Shown: positions 23,360 through 32,650, counted from the first letter of the stretch. The stretch: DNA of 45,237 bases from Roseivivax lentus (GCF_900156805.1 NZ_FTOQ01000023.1:1-45237); one strand, 5' to 3'. Notes: generated by a model not told the origin, from the letters alone. Program-made: numbers and translations.

Positions 23360-23916
23360 CGCGCCAGCGTGTCGATCTCGAGATTGACGCGATCCCCGGT
23401 CTGGGTGTGGCCCCAGGTCGTGGCTTCCTTGGTGTGGGGGATGAAATTCACCCAGAATTCCGCGCCATCCACGTCGTTCACGGTCAGCGAGGTGCCGTTC
23501 AGCGCGACCGAGCCCTTGGGTGCGATGAATTTCGCCAGCGCCTCGGGGGCCCGGAAGGTGACGCGCGTGCTGTCGCCGTCCTCCTCCATGCGCACCACCT
23601 GCGCGACGCCGTCCACATGGCCCGACACGATATGCCCGCCAAGCTCATCGCCCACGCGCAAGGCGCGTTCGAGGTTCACGCGGTAGCCCACCGACCAGGC
23701 GCCGATATTGGTCTTGGAGACCGATTCCGCGCTGATCTCGACGTCGAACCAGTCGGTCCCGACGGCGATCGCGGTGAGGCAGACCCCGTCGCAGGCGATG
23801 GAGGCGCCGATATCGATGGTCTGGGTGTCGTAGCCGGTCTGGATGCGCGCGCGCAGGTCGCCGCGTTGCTCCAGCGTGCGCACTTCGCCGATATCGGTGA
23901 TCAATCCGGTGAACAT
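23329..23916 (-). CDS. ribE: Riboflavin synthase (alpha subunit type)
   Basis: Catalyses dismutation of two 6,7-dimethyl-8-ribityllumazines to riboflavin. The 195-residue protein begins MFTGLITDIGEV, the invariant start of the family, and contains two lumazine-binding repeats: one from residue 1 (IGASIACDGVCLTAI near 37) and a second starting near GGHIVSGHVDGVAQV (about 97), with KGSVALNGTSLTVND near 140. The ATG at 23916 is fixed by the conserved start; the longer open frame upstream is not part of it. Its 3' end overlaps the convergent MFS gene. Ordinarily rib genes cluster; here ribE is separated from ribD by capsule genes. No FMN riboswitch-like structure was seen upstream. Confidence 0.95.
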   Translation of the reverse strand: MFTGLITDIGEVRTLEQRGDLRARIQTGYDTQTIDIGASIACDGVCLTAIAVGTDWFDVEISAESVSKTNIGAWSVGYRVNLERALRVGDELGGHIVSGHVDGVAQVVRMEEDGDSTRVTFRAPEALAKFIAPKGSVALNGTSLTVNDVDGAEFWVNFIPHTKEATTWGHTQTGDRVNLEIDTLARYVARLAEAS

Positions 23917-24056
23917 GGGGGCCGTCCTGTCATAAAAAATCCTGAGGGCCGCGCGCGCCTTCCGCCTTTCGAAGCAGCCATGAGGGAAAGCCTTATTTTC
24001 GCCCCCGTCACGCGGTAACGTCGCTTTCGGAACTTCGTGGGAAATAGTCCGTCGAC

Positions 24057-25349
24057 ATGATGAACGCAACCGGACAGCAGCGGGTCTTTCTGTTTCTGCA
24101 GGGCCCGCACGGGCCCTTCTTCAACCGGCTGGGCAAGATGCTGCGCAAGACCGGCGCGGAGGTCTGGCGCGTCGGCTTCAACGCGGGCGACCGCGCCTTC
24201 TGGTTCCACCCGGCAAGCTACCTGCCCTTCCGCGGCCGGATCGAGGAATGGCGCGACACGTTCCGCGCCCTCGTGGCCGAAAAGCGCGTGACCGATATCG
24301 TGCTCTACGGCGACGTGCGCCAGATCCATGCCGAGGCGATCGAGGAGGCCCGCGCGATGGGCCTCGCCGTGCATGTCTTCGAGGAAGGCTACATGCGGCC
24401 CTACTGGGTCACCTATGAGCGCGGCGGATCGAACGGGCATTCGCGGCTGATGCAGATGTCGGTGGGCGACATGCAGGCCGCGCTCGCCCTCTCGGACATG
24501 GAGGCGCCCCTGCCCCCCGCCCATTGGGGCGACATGCGCCAGCACATCTTCTACGGCGCGCTCTATCATTGGTTCGTGATGTTCCGGAACGGCGATTACC
24601 GGAACTTCACGCCGCACCGGTCGATCCCGGTGACCAAGGAATTCCTGCTCTACCTGCGGCGGCTCATGCTGATGCCCTTCTCCTGGCTCGAACGGGTGAT
24701 CGAGACGGCGCGCATCCGCTATGGCGGCTTTCCCTATCACCTCGCGCTGCTGCAGCTCGAACACGATTCGAGCTTCCAGCGGCATTCGCCATTCGAGACG
24801 ATGCCCGATTTCCTGAAACTGGTGATCGAGGGCTTCGCCAAGGGCGCGCCCGGGCATCACCACCTCGTCTTCAAGGCCCATCCGCTGGAGGATGGCCGCG
24901 TTCCGGTGCGCCGAACGATCCGCGCGCTGGCCCGCGCGCACGGCATCGCCGACCGGGTGCATTACGTGCGCGGCGGCAAGCTCGCGCAGCTTCTCAACGA
25001 TGCGCGCACGGCGGTGACGGTCAATTCCACCGCCGCCCAGCAGGTCCTGTGGCGCGGCATCCCGCTCAAGGTCTTCGGCGACGCGGTTTATGCCAAGCCC
25101 GAATTCGTCTCGACCCAGCCGCTGCCCGAATTCTTCGTCCAGCCCACCCGGCCCGACAACCGCGCCTACAAGGATTACCGCCGCTACCTCCTGGAAACGA
25201 GCCAGCTTCCCGGCGGCTATTACTCGGCGCGCGGTCGCCGCCAGCTCATGCGGCAGGTGGTCGACATGATGCTGTCGCCCGACGATCCCTATGACGCGCT
25301 GCGCCACGGCACCGCGGCCCCGCGGCAACAGTTGCGCGCGGTGACCTGA
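24057..25349 (+). CDS. kpsS: Capsule biosynthesis protein, KpsS-like beta-Kdo transferase
   Basis: A 430-residue cytoplasmic glycosyltransferase of the KpsS family. KpsS is known to add the first beta-Kdo residue to lyso-phosphatidylglycerol in building the conserved lipid terminus of group 2 capsules. Family features include FLQGPHGPFFNRLG near the N-terminus, VEEGYMRPYWVT-like FEEGYMRPYWVTYE near 110, FKAHPLEDGR near 277, and VTVNSTAAQQVLW near 322. The ATG at 24057 is followed at once by a second ATG. It starts a plus-strand capsule group with an export lipoprotein and kpsC, divergent from ribE. Confidence 0.9.
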   Translation: MMNATGQQRVFLFLQGPHGPFFNRLGKMLRKTGAEVWRVGFNAGDRAFWFHPASYLPFRGRIEEWRDTFRALVAEKRVTDIVLYGDVRQIHAEAIEEARAMGLAVHVFEEGYMRPYWVTYERGGSNGHSRLMQMSVGDMQAALALSDMEAPLPPAHWGDMRQHIFYGALYHWFVMFRNGDYRNFTPHRSIPVTKEFLLYLRRLMLMPFSWLERVIETARIRYGGFPYHLALLQLEHDSSFQRHSPFETMPDFLKLVIEGFAKGAPGHHHLVFKAHPLEDGRVPVRRTIRALARAHGIADRVHYVRGGKLAQLLNDARTAVTVNSTAAQQVLWRGIPLKVFGDAVYAKPEFVSTQPLPEFFVQPTRPDNRAYKDYRRYLLETSQLPGGYYSARGRRQLMRQVVDMMLSPDDPYDALRHGTAAPRQQLRAVT

Positions 25350-25448
25350 GGCACGAATCACACATCTCTTTCTTTTCGCCCGACTTCTCGGTAGCCTGCC
25401 CGCAATAATAAGACTGAGGCAGATAAAACAGGTCGAGGAGACCGAGCA

Positions 25449-26609
25449 GTGGCAGCCGTTACATCCCGGTGGGCGCGTGGCGTCGCACTTCTGGCCGCGA
25501 CGACCATTCTGGCGTCCTGCGGCCTTCCGCGCGTTGGGCCTAACAAGAACGAAATCTATGCCGGATCGGTTCAGCGCGAAGGCGATGCCTTCGTCGTGGC
25601 GGTGAATGACCGCGTCACCCGTGCGACCGCCCTCGTGCCGTCCTTCGGCTTTTCCGAGAGCTTCAAGAATGCCGGCATCCTCGGCTCCGACATCATCTCG
25701 CCCGGCGACATCCTGGGCCTGACCATCTGGGAGAACGTCGATGACGGGCTTCTGGCGGGCGAAGGCGCCAATGCCACCGCGCTCGAAGAGGTGCAGGTCG
25801 ACGGTCAGGGCTTCATCTTCGTGCCCTATGCGGGCCGCGTGCGGGCAGCGGGCAACACGCCCGAATCGATCCGCCGGATCATCACCGACCGCCTCGCCGA
25901 CCAGACGCCCGACCCGCAGGTGCAGGTGCGCCGCGTCGCGGGCGACGGATCGACCGTGACCGTGGTCTCGGCATCGGGCACGGCGGGTGTCTTCGCCATC
26001 GAACGGCCCACGCGGACGCTGTCGGCGATGCTGGCGCAGGCGGGCGGCATCTCCATTCCGCCCGAAATCGCGCAGGTCTCGGTGCAGCGCGGCGGACAGA
26101 CCGGCAAGATCTGGTTCCAGGACCTCTATGAGAACCCGCAGATGGATATCGCGCTGCGGGCGGGCGACAAGATCCTGATCCAGGAAGACACCCGTTCCTT
26201 CACCGCGCTCGGCGCGCTTGGCGGACAGGCCCGCGTGCCCTTCGAATCCCAGACCCTGTCGGCGGTCGAGGCGCTGGCCACGGTCGGCGGCCTCGTGGCC
26301 ACGACCTCGGACCCGACGGGCGTCTTCATCTTCCGCAACGAACCCGCGGAGATCGCCAACCAGGTGCTGGGCCGCAACGATCTGATCGGCGCGCAGCGCA
26401 TGGTCTACGTGCTCGATCTGACCCAGCCCAACGGCATGTTCGTGGCCCGCGACTTCGTCGTGCGCGATCAGGACACGCTCTACGTGACCGAGGCGCCCTT
26501 CGTGCAATGGGACAAGACCATCGCCGCGCTGACCGGTTCGCTGGGATCGGTGACCGCCCTCGGCGATCTGGCAAGCTCCGTGGACGACATCGCCACCGGC
26601 GGGCTCTGA
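25449..26609 (+). CDS. Outer-membrane polysaccharide export lipoprotein (KpsD/Wza-type OPX)
   Basis: A 386-residue lipoprotein with signal peptide and lipobox LASC (residue C24 or so, in ILASCGLP), a polysaccharide export (PES) domain near 75-170 (ISPGDILGLTIWE, GFIFVPYAGRVRAAG), and two later SLBB-like repeats (ASGTAGVFAIERPTR near 175; LGALGGQARVPF near 255). It forms the outer-membrane exit for capsule or exopolysaccharide. The GTG at 25449 is preceded by a strong GAGGAG. kpsC begins five bases after the stop. No inner-membrane ABC transporter genes (kpsM, kpsT) lie in this window. Confidence 0.88.
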   Translation: MAAVTSRWARGVALLAATTILASCGLPRVGPNKNEIYAGSVQREGDAFVVAVNDRVTRATALVPSFGFSESFKNAGILGSDIISPGDILGLTIWENVDDGLLAGEGANATALEEVQVDGQGFIFVPYAGRVRAAGNTPESIRRIITDRLADQTPDPQVQVRRVAGDGSTVTVVSASGTAGVFAIERPTRTLSAMLAQAGGISIPPEIAQVSVQRGGQTGKIWFQDLYENPQMDIALRAGDKILIQEDTRSFTALGALGGQARVPFESQTLSAVEALATVGGLVATTSDPTGVFIFRNEPAEIANQVLGRNDLIGAQRMVYVLDLTQPNGMFVARDFVVRDQDTLYVTEAPFVQWDKTIAALTGSLGSVTALGDLASSVDDIATGGL

Positions 26610-26614
26610 TCTCC

Positions 26615-28648
26615 ATGTCCGGCACGTCGCCGGACCCTGCTGCCGGGGCCCAACCGCCCCGGCATTTGCATGTCTACACCCGCAAGCTGCGCTTCGATGC
26701 GCGGATCACGCGCATCCTGGCGCTGTCGGGCTACAAGGTGGTCACCGGCCGTCCGAAGGCGGGCGAGGCGGTGGGCGTCTGGGGCATGTCCCCGCTTGCC
26801 GCGCGCGGCGAAACCATGGCCGCCCGCTCCGGCGCGCCCATCGTCCGGATCGAGGATGCCTTCCTGCGCTCGCTCCGGCCCGGGCGCGACGGGGAGCCGC
26901 CGGCGGGCCTTCTGATCGACACGACCGGCGTGCATTTCGACCCCGCGGCGCCCTCCGATCTGGAAACGCTGCTCGCCACGCATCCGCTCGACGACACCGC
27001 ACTGCTGACCCGCGCCAAGAGCGCCATCGCGCGTCTGAAAGCCGCCCATCTGACCAAATATTCCGCGACGCGCACCGACCTGCCCGCGCCCCCGCCGGGC
27101 TACGTGCTGGTCATCGACCAGACCCATGAGGACGCGTCGGTCCGGGCCTCGGGCGCCGATCGCAACCGGTTTCGCGAGATGCTCTATCATGCCCGCGAAG
27201 AGCATCCGGGCGCGCACATCCTGGTGCGCAGCCATCCCGAGACGCAGGCGGGCCACCGTCCCGGGCACCTCGCCGCCGCCGATCTCGGTCCGAACATGGC
27301 ACTGCATGACGACCCGATCTCGCCCTGGCTGCTGCTGGAGGGGGCGGTCGCGGTCTACACGGTCTCGTCGCAGATGGGGTTCGAGGCGATCCTCGCCGGG
27401 CACAAGCCCCGCCTCTTCGGGCAGCCCTTCTATGCGGGCTGGGGCCTGACCGACGACCGATTCCCGCTCGACCGGCGGCAGCGGCGGCTGTCCCGCGCGC
27501 AGCTCTTCGCCGCGACGATGATCCTCTATCCGCGCTGGTACGACCCGTTCCGCGACCGGCTTTGCGAGATCGAGGACGTGCTCGCCGCCTTCGAGGCCGA
27601 GACGCGCGCCTGGCGGGACGACCGCGCGGGCTGGGTCGCGCGGGGCATGCGCCTGTGGAAGCGCGCGCCGCTGCAGGCGTTTTTCGGCAAATCGAAGCGG
27701 GTCGTTTTCGAGGAGGATCCCGCAAAGGCGCAAGACCTGGCCTCTGAGACGGGCCGCCGGGTGATGGTTTGGGCGGGCAAGGCCCAGCCGGACGAGAACG
27801 CGGTCCGCGTCGAGGACGGCTTCCTGCGATCCCGCGGGCTCGGCGCGGAGCTGATCCCGCCGCTGTCGCTCGCGCTTGACGACCTCGGCATCTATTACGA
27901 TCCCGCGCAGCCGTCGCGGCTGGAGACGGTGATCGCCGAGAGCCCGGCCCTGCCGCCCGATGCGCTGGAGCGCGCGCGGCGGCTGATCCGCTACCTCACG
28001 GAAACGGGGCTGTCGAAATACAACCTGCCCGGCGCCGTGCCGGACCTGCCGCCGGGCCGCTGCATCCTCGTGCCCGGCCAGGTCGAGGATGACGCCTCGA
28101 TCCTCAAGGGCGCGGACGAGGTCGCCACCAACGCCGCCCTCTTGACCCGGGCGCGGGCCGAGAACCCCGACGCGGTGCTGATCTGGAAACCCCATCCGGA
28201 CGTTTTGGCGGGCCTGCGCGCAGGTGGGGTGGACGCGCCCGAACGCTGGGCCGATGTCACGCTGGGCGCGGCGCCGATGGGCCCGCTGCTGGAGCGCGTG
28301 GACGCGGTCTGGACGATCACCTCGCTCACCGGGTTCGAGGCGCTGCTGCGCGGATGCGCCGTCACCGTGCTCGGCACGCCCTTCTATGCGGGCTGGGGCC
28401 TGACGCGCGATCTGGGCCGGGTGCCCGCACGGCGGCGCGGCGGGCAGGCGGTGACGCTGGAGGGGCTCGTCCACGCGACGCTGATCGCCTATCCGCGCTA
28501 CCGCGATCCGGTGACGGGCCGCCCTTGCCCGGTCGAGGTGGTGGCCGAACGGCTCGCCACCGGGCAGGTGCCGATGCCCGGCCCGTTCAACCGCACGCTG
28601 TCGAAACTGCAGGGCCATCTGGCCAGCCGCGCGCATCTCTGGCGCTGA
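26615..28648 (+). CDS. kpsC: Capsule biosynthesis protein KpsC, two-domain beta-Kdo transferase
   Basis: A 677-residue protein with two related glycosyltransferase halves, as expected for KpsC, which extends the poly-Kdo linker with alternating linkages. Each half contains a GFLRS-type segment (AFLRSLRPG near 85; GFLRSRGLG near 404), a SKYN/TKYS segment, a VPGQ or VIDQ segment, HPxT-type motifs (RSHPETQAG; WKPHPDVLA), and FYAGWGLT (near 270 and 592). The two copies are internal duplicates by descent. The ATG at 26615 is five bases after the OPX gene. The gene ends convergently 16 bases from ribD. Confidence 0.93.
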   Translation: MSGTSPDPAAGAQPPRHLHVYTRKLRFDARITRILALSGYKVVTGRPKAGEAVGVWGMSPLAARGETMAARSGAPIVRIEDAFLRSLRPGRDGEPPAGLLIDTTGVHFDPAAPSDLETLLATHPLDDTALLTRAKSAIARLKAAHLTKYSATRTDLPAPPPGYVLVIDQTHEDASVRASGADRNRFREMLYHAREEHPGAHILVRSHPETQAGHRPGHLAAADLGPNMALHDDPISPWLLLEGAVAVYTVSSQMGFEAILAGHKPRLFGQPFYAGWGLTDDRFPLDRRQRRLSRAQLFAATMILYPRWYDPFRDRLCEIEDVLAAFEAETRAWRDDRAGWVARGMRLWKRAPLQAFFGKSKRVVFEEDPAKAQDLASETGRRVMVWAGKAQPDENAVRVEDGFLRSRGLGAELIPPLSLALDDLGIYYDPAQPSRLETVIAESPALPPDALERARRLIRYLTETGLSKYNLPGAVPDLPPGRCILVPGQVEDDASILKGADEVATNAALLTRARAENPDAVLIWKPHPDVLAGLRAGGVDAPERWADVTLGAAPMGPLLERVDAVWTITSLTGFEALLRGCAVTVLGTPFYAGWGLTRDLGRVPARRRGGQAVTLEGLVHATLIAYPRYRDPVTGRPCPVEVVAERLATGQVPMPGPFNRTLSKLQGHLASRAHLWR

Positions 28649-28664
28649 GTACCCGCACCTCGGC

Positions 28665-29762
28665 TCAGTCCGCGCGCACCCAGCGGTGCAGGATATCGCC
28701 GCCCACCGCGCGCGTTTCGATGAGCGCGAAGCGATGCGCCTCCGCCAGCCGGTCGATGCCCAGCGCGCCGAGGCTCGGCCGGCCCTCGGCCCCCAGCGCC
28801 ACACCGGCGGTGAAGCCCATGAATTCATCGACCAGATCGGCCTGCATCAACGTCGCGGCCAGCGCCCCGCCGCCTTCGCAGAAAATTCGCGTCAGCCCCG
28901 CCTGTCCCAGCGCATCCAGCACCGATCCGGGATCGAGCTGCCGCCCGGACAGCCTGCAGGGCAGGAGCTTCGCCCCGAGGCCCTGCCAGGCCCGCCGCGT
29001 CTCGGACGGCGCATCGGGACCATGGCACAGCCAGACCGGCACGTCGCGCGCGGTCCGCGCGAGTTGACCCATCAGCGGCAGGTCGATGAGCCGCGAGACC
29101 ACGACGCGCACGGGCTGGCGCGACACGCCCATGCCGCGCGCGGTGAGCGACGGGTCATCCGCGCGCACCGTGCCCGCGCCGACCATGACCGCATCCGATT
29201 GCGCCCGCGCGGCATGCACATAGGCCCGCGCGCCGGTCCCGGTGATCCACTGGCTTTCCCCGGTGGCGGTGGCTATCCGCCCGTCGAGGGATGCCGCCAG
29301 CTTCAGCGTCACATGCGGCCGTCCCATGCGCACTCGGGTCAAAAAGCCCACGTGATCGCGCCCGGCCTCCTCGGCCATAACGCCAGTCTCAACGGCGACA
29401 CCCGCGGCCCGCAGCGCGGCAAATCCCCGGCCGAAGACCCGCGGATCGCTGTCGGGAAAGGGGGCGACGACCCGCGCCACCCCGGCGGCGATCAGCGCAT
29501 CGGTGCAGGGCGGGGTCAGCCCGTGATGGGCGCAGGGTTCGAGCGTGACATAGGCGGTGGCGCCGCGCGCGGCCTCTCCGGCCTGCGCCAGCGCCTGCGG
29601 TTCGGCGTGGGGACGACCGCCGGGCGCGGTCCAGCCGCGCCCCACCACGCGGCCCTCCCGGACGATCACGCAGCCCACCGACGGGTTGGGCCAGGTCTGT
29701 CCCATGGTGCGGCGGCCAAGGCCCAACGCATGGGCCATGAAGGCGCGGTCGGTCGGGCTCAC
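28665..29762 (-). CDS. ribD: Bifunctional diaminohydroxyphosphoribosylaminopyrimidine deaminase / reductase
   Basis: RibD performs the second and third steps of riboflavin synthesis. The 365-residue protein has an N-terminal zinc deaminase domain (about 1-145) with H52 and E54 in HAEPQAL and zinc cysteines C77 and C86 in [11 protein letters not shown], and a C-terminal NADPH-dependent reductase domain (about 150-362) beginning at [14 protein letters not shown]. The GTG start at 29762 overlaps the nrdR stop as GTGA, so it is translationally coupled to nrdR. Its usual partner ribE lies 4.7 kb away behind the capsule genes. Confidence 0.95.
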   Translation of the reverse strand: MSPTDRAFMAHALGLGRRTMGQTWPNPSVGCVIVREGRVVGRGWTAPGGRPHAEPQALAQAGEAARGATAYVTLEPCAHHGLTPPCTDALIAAGVARVVAPFPDSDPRVFGRGFAALRAAGVAVETGVMAEEAGRDHVGFLTRVRMGRPHVTLKLAASLDGRIATATGESQWITGTGARAYVHAARAQSDAVMVGAGTVRADDPSLTARGMGVSRQPVRVVVSRLIDLPLMGQLARTARDVPVWLCHGPDAPSETRRAWQGLGAKLLPCRLSGRQLDPGSVLDALGQAGLTRIFCEGGGALAATLMQADLVDEFMGFTAGVALGAEGRPSLGALGIDRLAEAHRFALIETRAVGGDILHRWVRAD

Positions 29763-30226
29763 TTGTCGGGCTGGGCCGCGGGACGCAATTCGCTGACGAA
29801 TTTGTCGAAATCGTCGGCTTCCTGGAAGTTCTTGTAGACGCTGGCGAAGCGGACGAAGGCCACGGTGTCGATCCGGGCCAGCGCCTCCATGACGATCTCG
29901 CCGATCTGCTTCGAGGGGATGTCCGTCTCGCCCATGCTTTCGAGCCGGCGCACGATGCCCGAGATCATCTGGTCGATGCGTTCGGGCTCGACCGGGCGTT
30001 TCTGCATGGCGATGCGGATCGAGCGTTCCAGCTTGTCGCGGTCGAAATCCTCGCGCCGGCCGTTGGTCTTGATCACCACGAGGTCGCGCAGCTGCACGCG
30101 TTCATAGGTGGTGAAGCGGCCGCCACAGGCCGGGCAGAAGCGCCGCCTGCGGATCGAGACGTGATCCTCCGCCGGGCGGGAATCCTTCACCTGGGTGTCA
30201 ACGTTTCCGCAAAACGGGCAGCGCAT
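29759..30226 (-). CDS. nrdR: Transcriptional repressor NrdR
   Basis: NrdR represses ribonucleotide reductase genes in response to ATP/dATP. At 155 residues it is full length. An N-terminal zinc ribbon has MRCPFCGN and [15 protein letters not shown] (four cysteines), and an ATP-cone domain (about 48-138) contains [17 protein letters not shown] and RFASVYKNF. The ATG at 30226 starts the conserved MRCPFCG. The nrdR-ribD order is typical for alphaproteobacteria. A perfect DnaA-box nonamer lies about 50 bases upstream at 30275. Confidence 0.96.
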   Translation of the reverse strand: MRCPFCGNVDTQVKDSRPAEDHVSIRRRRFCPACGGRFTTYERVQLRDLVVIKTNGRREDFDRDKLERSIRIAMQKRPVEPERIDQMISGIVRRLESMGETDIPSKQIGEIVMEALARIDTVAFVRFASVYKNFQEADDFDKFVSELRPAAQPDK

Positions 30227-30274
30227 GAGCCGTCCCCCTCGTGTCTGACCTGCTCCGATGGGGTTCGCCCCCAC

Positions 30275-30283
30275 TTATCCACA
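30275..30283 (+). promoter_or_regulatory. DnaA-box consensus upstream of nrdR
   Basis: TTATCCACA matches the DnaA-box consensus exactly, in the 125-base gap between the YjbQ gene and nrdR, 49 bases from the nrdR start. Only one copy is seen nearby, so it could be chance; DnaA control of nrdR is a possible role. Confidence 0.35.
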
Positions 30284-30351
30284 GCCACTATAGGAGCTTG
30301 CGCACACCTTGGGTAGAGGGGAATTTTCGCCGCAAGATACAGGGGGATAGA

Positions 30352-30771
30352 TCACGCGGAAAGATGCGCAACGACCTGGCGACTATGGGGCGCGTCGCGA
30401 TGTTCGAAGAGGTAGATGCCCTGCCACGTGCCCAGCGCGAGGCGCCCGTCCGTGACCGGAATACCCAGCGATACCGGCAAGAGCGCGGCCTTGATATGGG
30501 CGGGCATGTCGTCCGGCCCCTCATAGGTGTGGGTCAGGTAGGCCATGGAGGGATCGGTGGTGGGCGGCACGAGACGGGCGAAATAAGCCCTGAGATCGGT
30601 CTGGACCTCCGGATCGGCGTTTTCCTGGATCAGGAGGCTCGCGGAGGTATGGCGGATGAAAAGGGTCAACAGGCCCTGCGCGGTGCCGCTTTGCGCCACC
30701 CAATCGGTCACGTCGCGCGTCACCTCGTAGAGCCCTTGCCCCCGCGTCTTAACGATGAATTCCGTCTGCAT
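30352..30771 (-). CDS. YjbQ/UPF0047 family protein (secondary thiamine-phosphate synthase type)
   Basis: A 139-residue cytoplasmic protein of the YjbQ family. Motifs include LTLFIRHTSASLLIQENADP near 50-69, HTYEGPDDMPAHIKAAL near 95-111 and GTWQGIYLFEHR near 125. Family members show weak thiamine-phosphate synthase activity, but their main function is not settled. The ATG at 30771 is chosen because the conserved part begins MQTEFIVKT; an upstream in-frame ATG at 30813 would add 14 residues. Confidence 0.9.
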   Translation of the reverse strand: MQTEFIVKTRGQGLYEVTRDVTDWVAQSGTAQGLLTLFIRHTSASLLIQENADPEVQTDLRAYFARLVPPTTDPSMAYLTHTYEGPDDMPAHIKAALLPVSLGIPVTDGRLALGTWQGIYLFEHRDAPHSRQVVAHLSA

Positions 30772-30854
30772 CTCGACTGCCTGCGTCCGTTGTCCCGGGG
30801 GGCAGAGTGCCATGGCGGGTGATGGCTGTCAGGCCCTCAGGACCAGTGCGTCGA

Positions 30855-31109
30855 TCAGGCCTCGCCCACCACGCAGGCCACCTTGGGAAGGTCGCTCTGA
30901 CCCCAATCGAGCAGGAGCGGGGTGCCGTTGTCATGGCGCGCGGGCATTGCCGCCACCTGCGCCAGCGTTTCGCGGCATTCGGCCAGTTTATCGGCGCTGA
31001 CGACGATTTCGATCATGTCGCGCGGGTCGTCCTCGATGAGTGCGGCGGCACCCATCGCGGAGACGGTTCCGATCAGGAGGACGGTTCCGGCCAAAGCTGC
31101 ATGTCTCAT
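30855..31109 (-). CDS. Small exported protein of unknown function
   Basis: An 84-residue protein with a hydrophobic signal segment (about residues 4-23). The mature part is acidic, with two cysteines (in LAECRETL and KVACVVGE) that could form a disulfide. GAGAGGAAAG precedes the ATG, a strong ribosome-binding site. I do not recognise a family. It is divergent from the SDR gene and lies just upstream of YjbQ on the same strand with an 83-base gap. Confidence 0.75.
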   Translation of the reverse strand: MRHAALAGTVLLIGTVSAMGAAALIEDDPRDMIEIVVSADKLAECRETLAQVAAMPARHDNGTPLLLDWGQSDLPKVACVVGEA

Positions 31110-31294
31110 TTATCTTTCCTCTCGTCGCTGGCAGACAAACGGCCAACTCCCGGAAAAGTTCAAATTTTTTCGCAGCGATATCGCATCCCCGCCCCTGACG
31201 CGAGGTCGCCGGGCCATCTTTGCCGCCGCAGGCAACTTAAGCGCCGGTCGCGCGTTTTGCTCCCAACACCCAAGATGGACCGAAAGGAATTTTC

Positions 31295-31969
31295 ATGACC
31301 GACAAGACGCTTTTCATCACCGGGGCCTCCTCGGGTATCGGCGCCGCAACCGCCCGTTCCGCCGTCGAGGCGGGCTGGAATGTCGGGCTTTTCGCCCGCT
31401 CCGAAGACAAGCTCGCAGCGCTTTCCGACGAGCTGGGCGACAAGGTCATCGCGCTGCCGGGCGACGTCACCTCCATGGAAAGCCAGATGGAGGCACTCAA
31501 GACGCTCAACCACAAGTTTGGCGGCGTCGACGCGGCCTTCGCCAATGCCGGCACCGGCCTTTCGGCTGCGGGCACCGAGGCGGGCGATCCCGAGGAATGG
31601 GAGAAGATGATTCAGATCAACATCATGGGTCTGCTCTGGACGGTCAAATCGGTGATGCCCTATCTCAAGGAACGCAAGGGCCACCTGCTGCTGACCGGCT
31701 CCGCCGCGGGGCGCATCCACATCGCGGGGTCGGTCTACGGCGCCTCGAAATGGTTCGTGCACGGCTATGGCGGCAACCTCGCCGACGAGATGCGCGAATT
31801 TGGCGGCCGCTGCACCATCATCGCGCCGGGCATGGTCGATACCGCCTTCTTCGACAGCCCCAAGCCCGACAAGCTGCAGCCAGAGGACATCGCGCGCTCG
31901 GTCGTTTTCGCGCTCAACGCCGATGCGCGGGCGACGATCCGCGAAGTTTTCGTGATGCCGACGAACTGA
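31295..31969 (+). CDS. Short-chain dehydrogenase/reductase
   Basis: A 224-residue SDR-family NAD(P)-dependent oxidoreductase. The cofactor motif TGASSGIG is at residues 9-16, NAG at 84-86, and the catalytic tetrad includes S136 region (LLTGSAAG), Y148 and K152 in VYGASKW. The segment after, IIAPGMVDTAFF, is the usual cofactor-binding loop. Substrate is unknown. AAAGGAA precedes the ATG. It is a single-gene unit ending at a strong hairpin. Confidence 0.9.
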   Translation: MTDKTLFITGASSGIGAATARSAVEAGWNVGLFARSEDKLAALSDELGDKVIALPGDVTSMESQMEALKTLNHKFGGVDAAFANAGTGLSAAGTEAGDPEEWEKMIQINIMGLLWTVKSVMPYLKERKGHLLLTGSAAGRIHIAGSVYGASKWFVHGYGGNLADEMREFGGRCTIIAPGMVDTAFFDSPKPDKLQPEDIARSVVFALNADARATIREVFVMPTN

Positions 31970-31983
31970 GGTATCGCATGATT

Positions 31984-32008
31984 CGGGCGGAGCGTGATGC
32001 TCCGCCCG
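31984..32008. terminator. Hairpin between SDR gene and small exported gene (bidirectional)
   Basis: CGGGCGGAGC (31984-31993) and GCTCCGCCCG (31999-32008) form a perfect 10-bp stem with a five-base loop, located between two convergent genes. CTTCGT follows on the plus strand; there is no clear U-tract on either side. Confidence 0.65.
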
Positions 32009-32026
32009 CTTCGTCCGACCGGGGCG

Positions 32027-32182
32027 TCAGCACTCGGTCAGATCGTCCTGTTCGGGATAGAAAGGCGATCTGGGTCCGGTGACCGTCGTTTCGACATCTA
32101 CGTCGATCATCCGTGATGCGGTGGCGGGCACAGCACCGACCCCCGCCAGCACCAGCGTCACAATAATCAGCTTGCGCAACAT
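32027..32182 (-). CDS. Very small exported protein
   Basis: A 51-residue protein starting at the ATG at 32182 with an excellent ribosome-binding site (AAGGAGGA). The first 23 residues form a signal peptide (LRKLIIVTLVLAGVGAVPATAS); the 28-residue mature part is acidic with one cysteine as the last residue. No family recognised. The longer open frame upstream lacks a good start. Confidence 0.65.
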   Translation of the reverse strand: MLRKLIIVTLVLAGVGAVPATASRMIDVDVETTVTGPRSPFYPEQDDLTEC

Positions 32183-32356
32183 GACATCCTCCTTCGGGCA
32201 ATGGAGGGGATATCGGAAACGCCTGCCGGCGCCCCAAGCGCATGGCGCGCAAAGGTGATGGCCCGCGACGATTTCGTGCGCGGCAGGTTCGCGAATTATG
32301 AGGATTGGGCCCTGATCGTAGCGCGCCCCGCGCGAGGCCATGCGGCCAGCGACGCC

Positions 32357-32641
32357 TCAGCCGAAAAGCCGCGCGCCCTGTTCGTCGATCATCTGCTTGG
32401 CCTTGCGCAACGACGCCTCGAAGGCTTCGTCCCGGTCGCGGATGACGTCGGCGCGGATCATGCGATGGGACTTGGTCTCGCCGTCCACCTCGCCTTCGAT
32501 GGTCGCCGCGATGCGGAACTGGCCGTCTTCGGGGATCGGATCGACGATGATCCGGAAGCCGTTATGCGCGATCGGTTCGGCGGCAGGGCCCTTCGAGGAC
32601 CCGCCGCCACCACCGCCGAAAAGACGTTTCAGAAACGACAT
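32357..32641 (-). CDS. HlyU family protein
   Basis: A 94-residue protein matching the HlyU family of putative transcriptional activators: a glycine-rich N-terminus (MSFLKRLFGGGGGGSS), then PIAHNGFRIIVDPIPEDGQ and the conserved RIAATIEGEVDGETKSHRMIRAD region (given in parts), ending in AKQMIDEQGARLFG. It starts nine bases after the rpoD stop on the same strand, a placement I associate with Rhodobacteraceae. Whether it binds DNA is not shown by sequence. Confidence 0.82.
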   Translation of the reverse strand: MSFLKRLFGGGGGGSSKGPAAEPIAHNGFRIIVDPIPEDGQFRIAATIEGEVDGETKSHRMIRADVIRDRDEAFEASLRKAKQMIDEQGARLFG

Positions 32642-32650
32642 TCGCCCGCC

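Noticed and set aside
23917-24056. FMN riboswitch in front of ribE
   Set aside because: No multi-helix RFN-like arrangement could be found in this 140-base gap; nrdR-ribD also lacks one.
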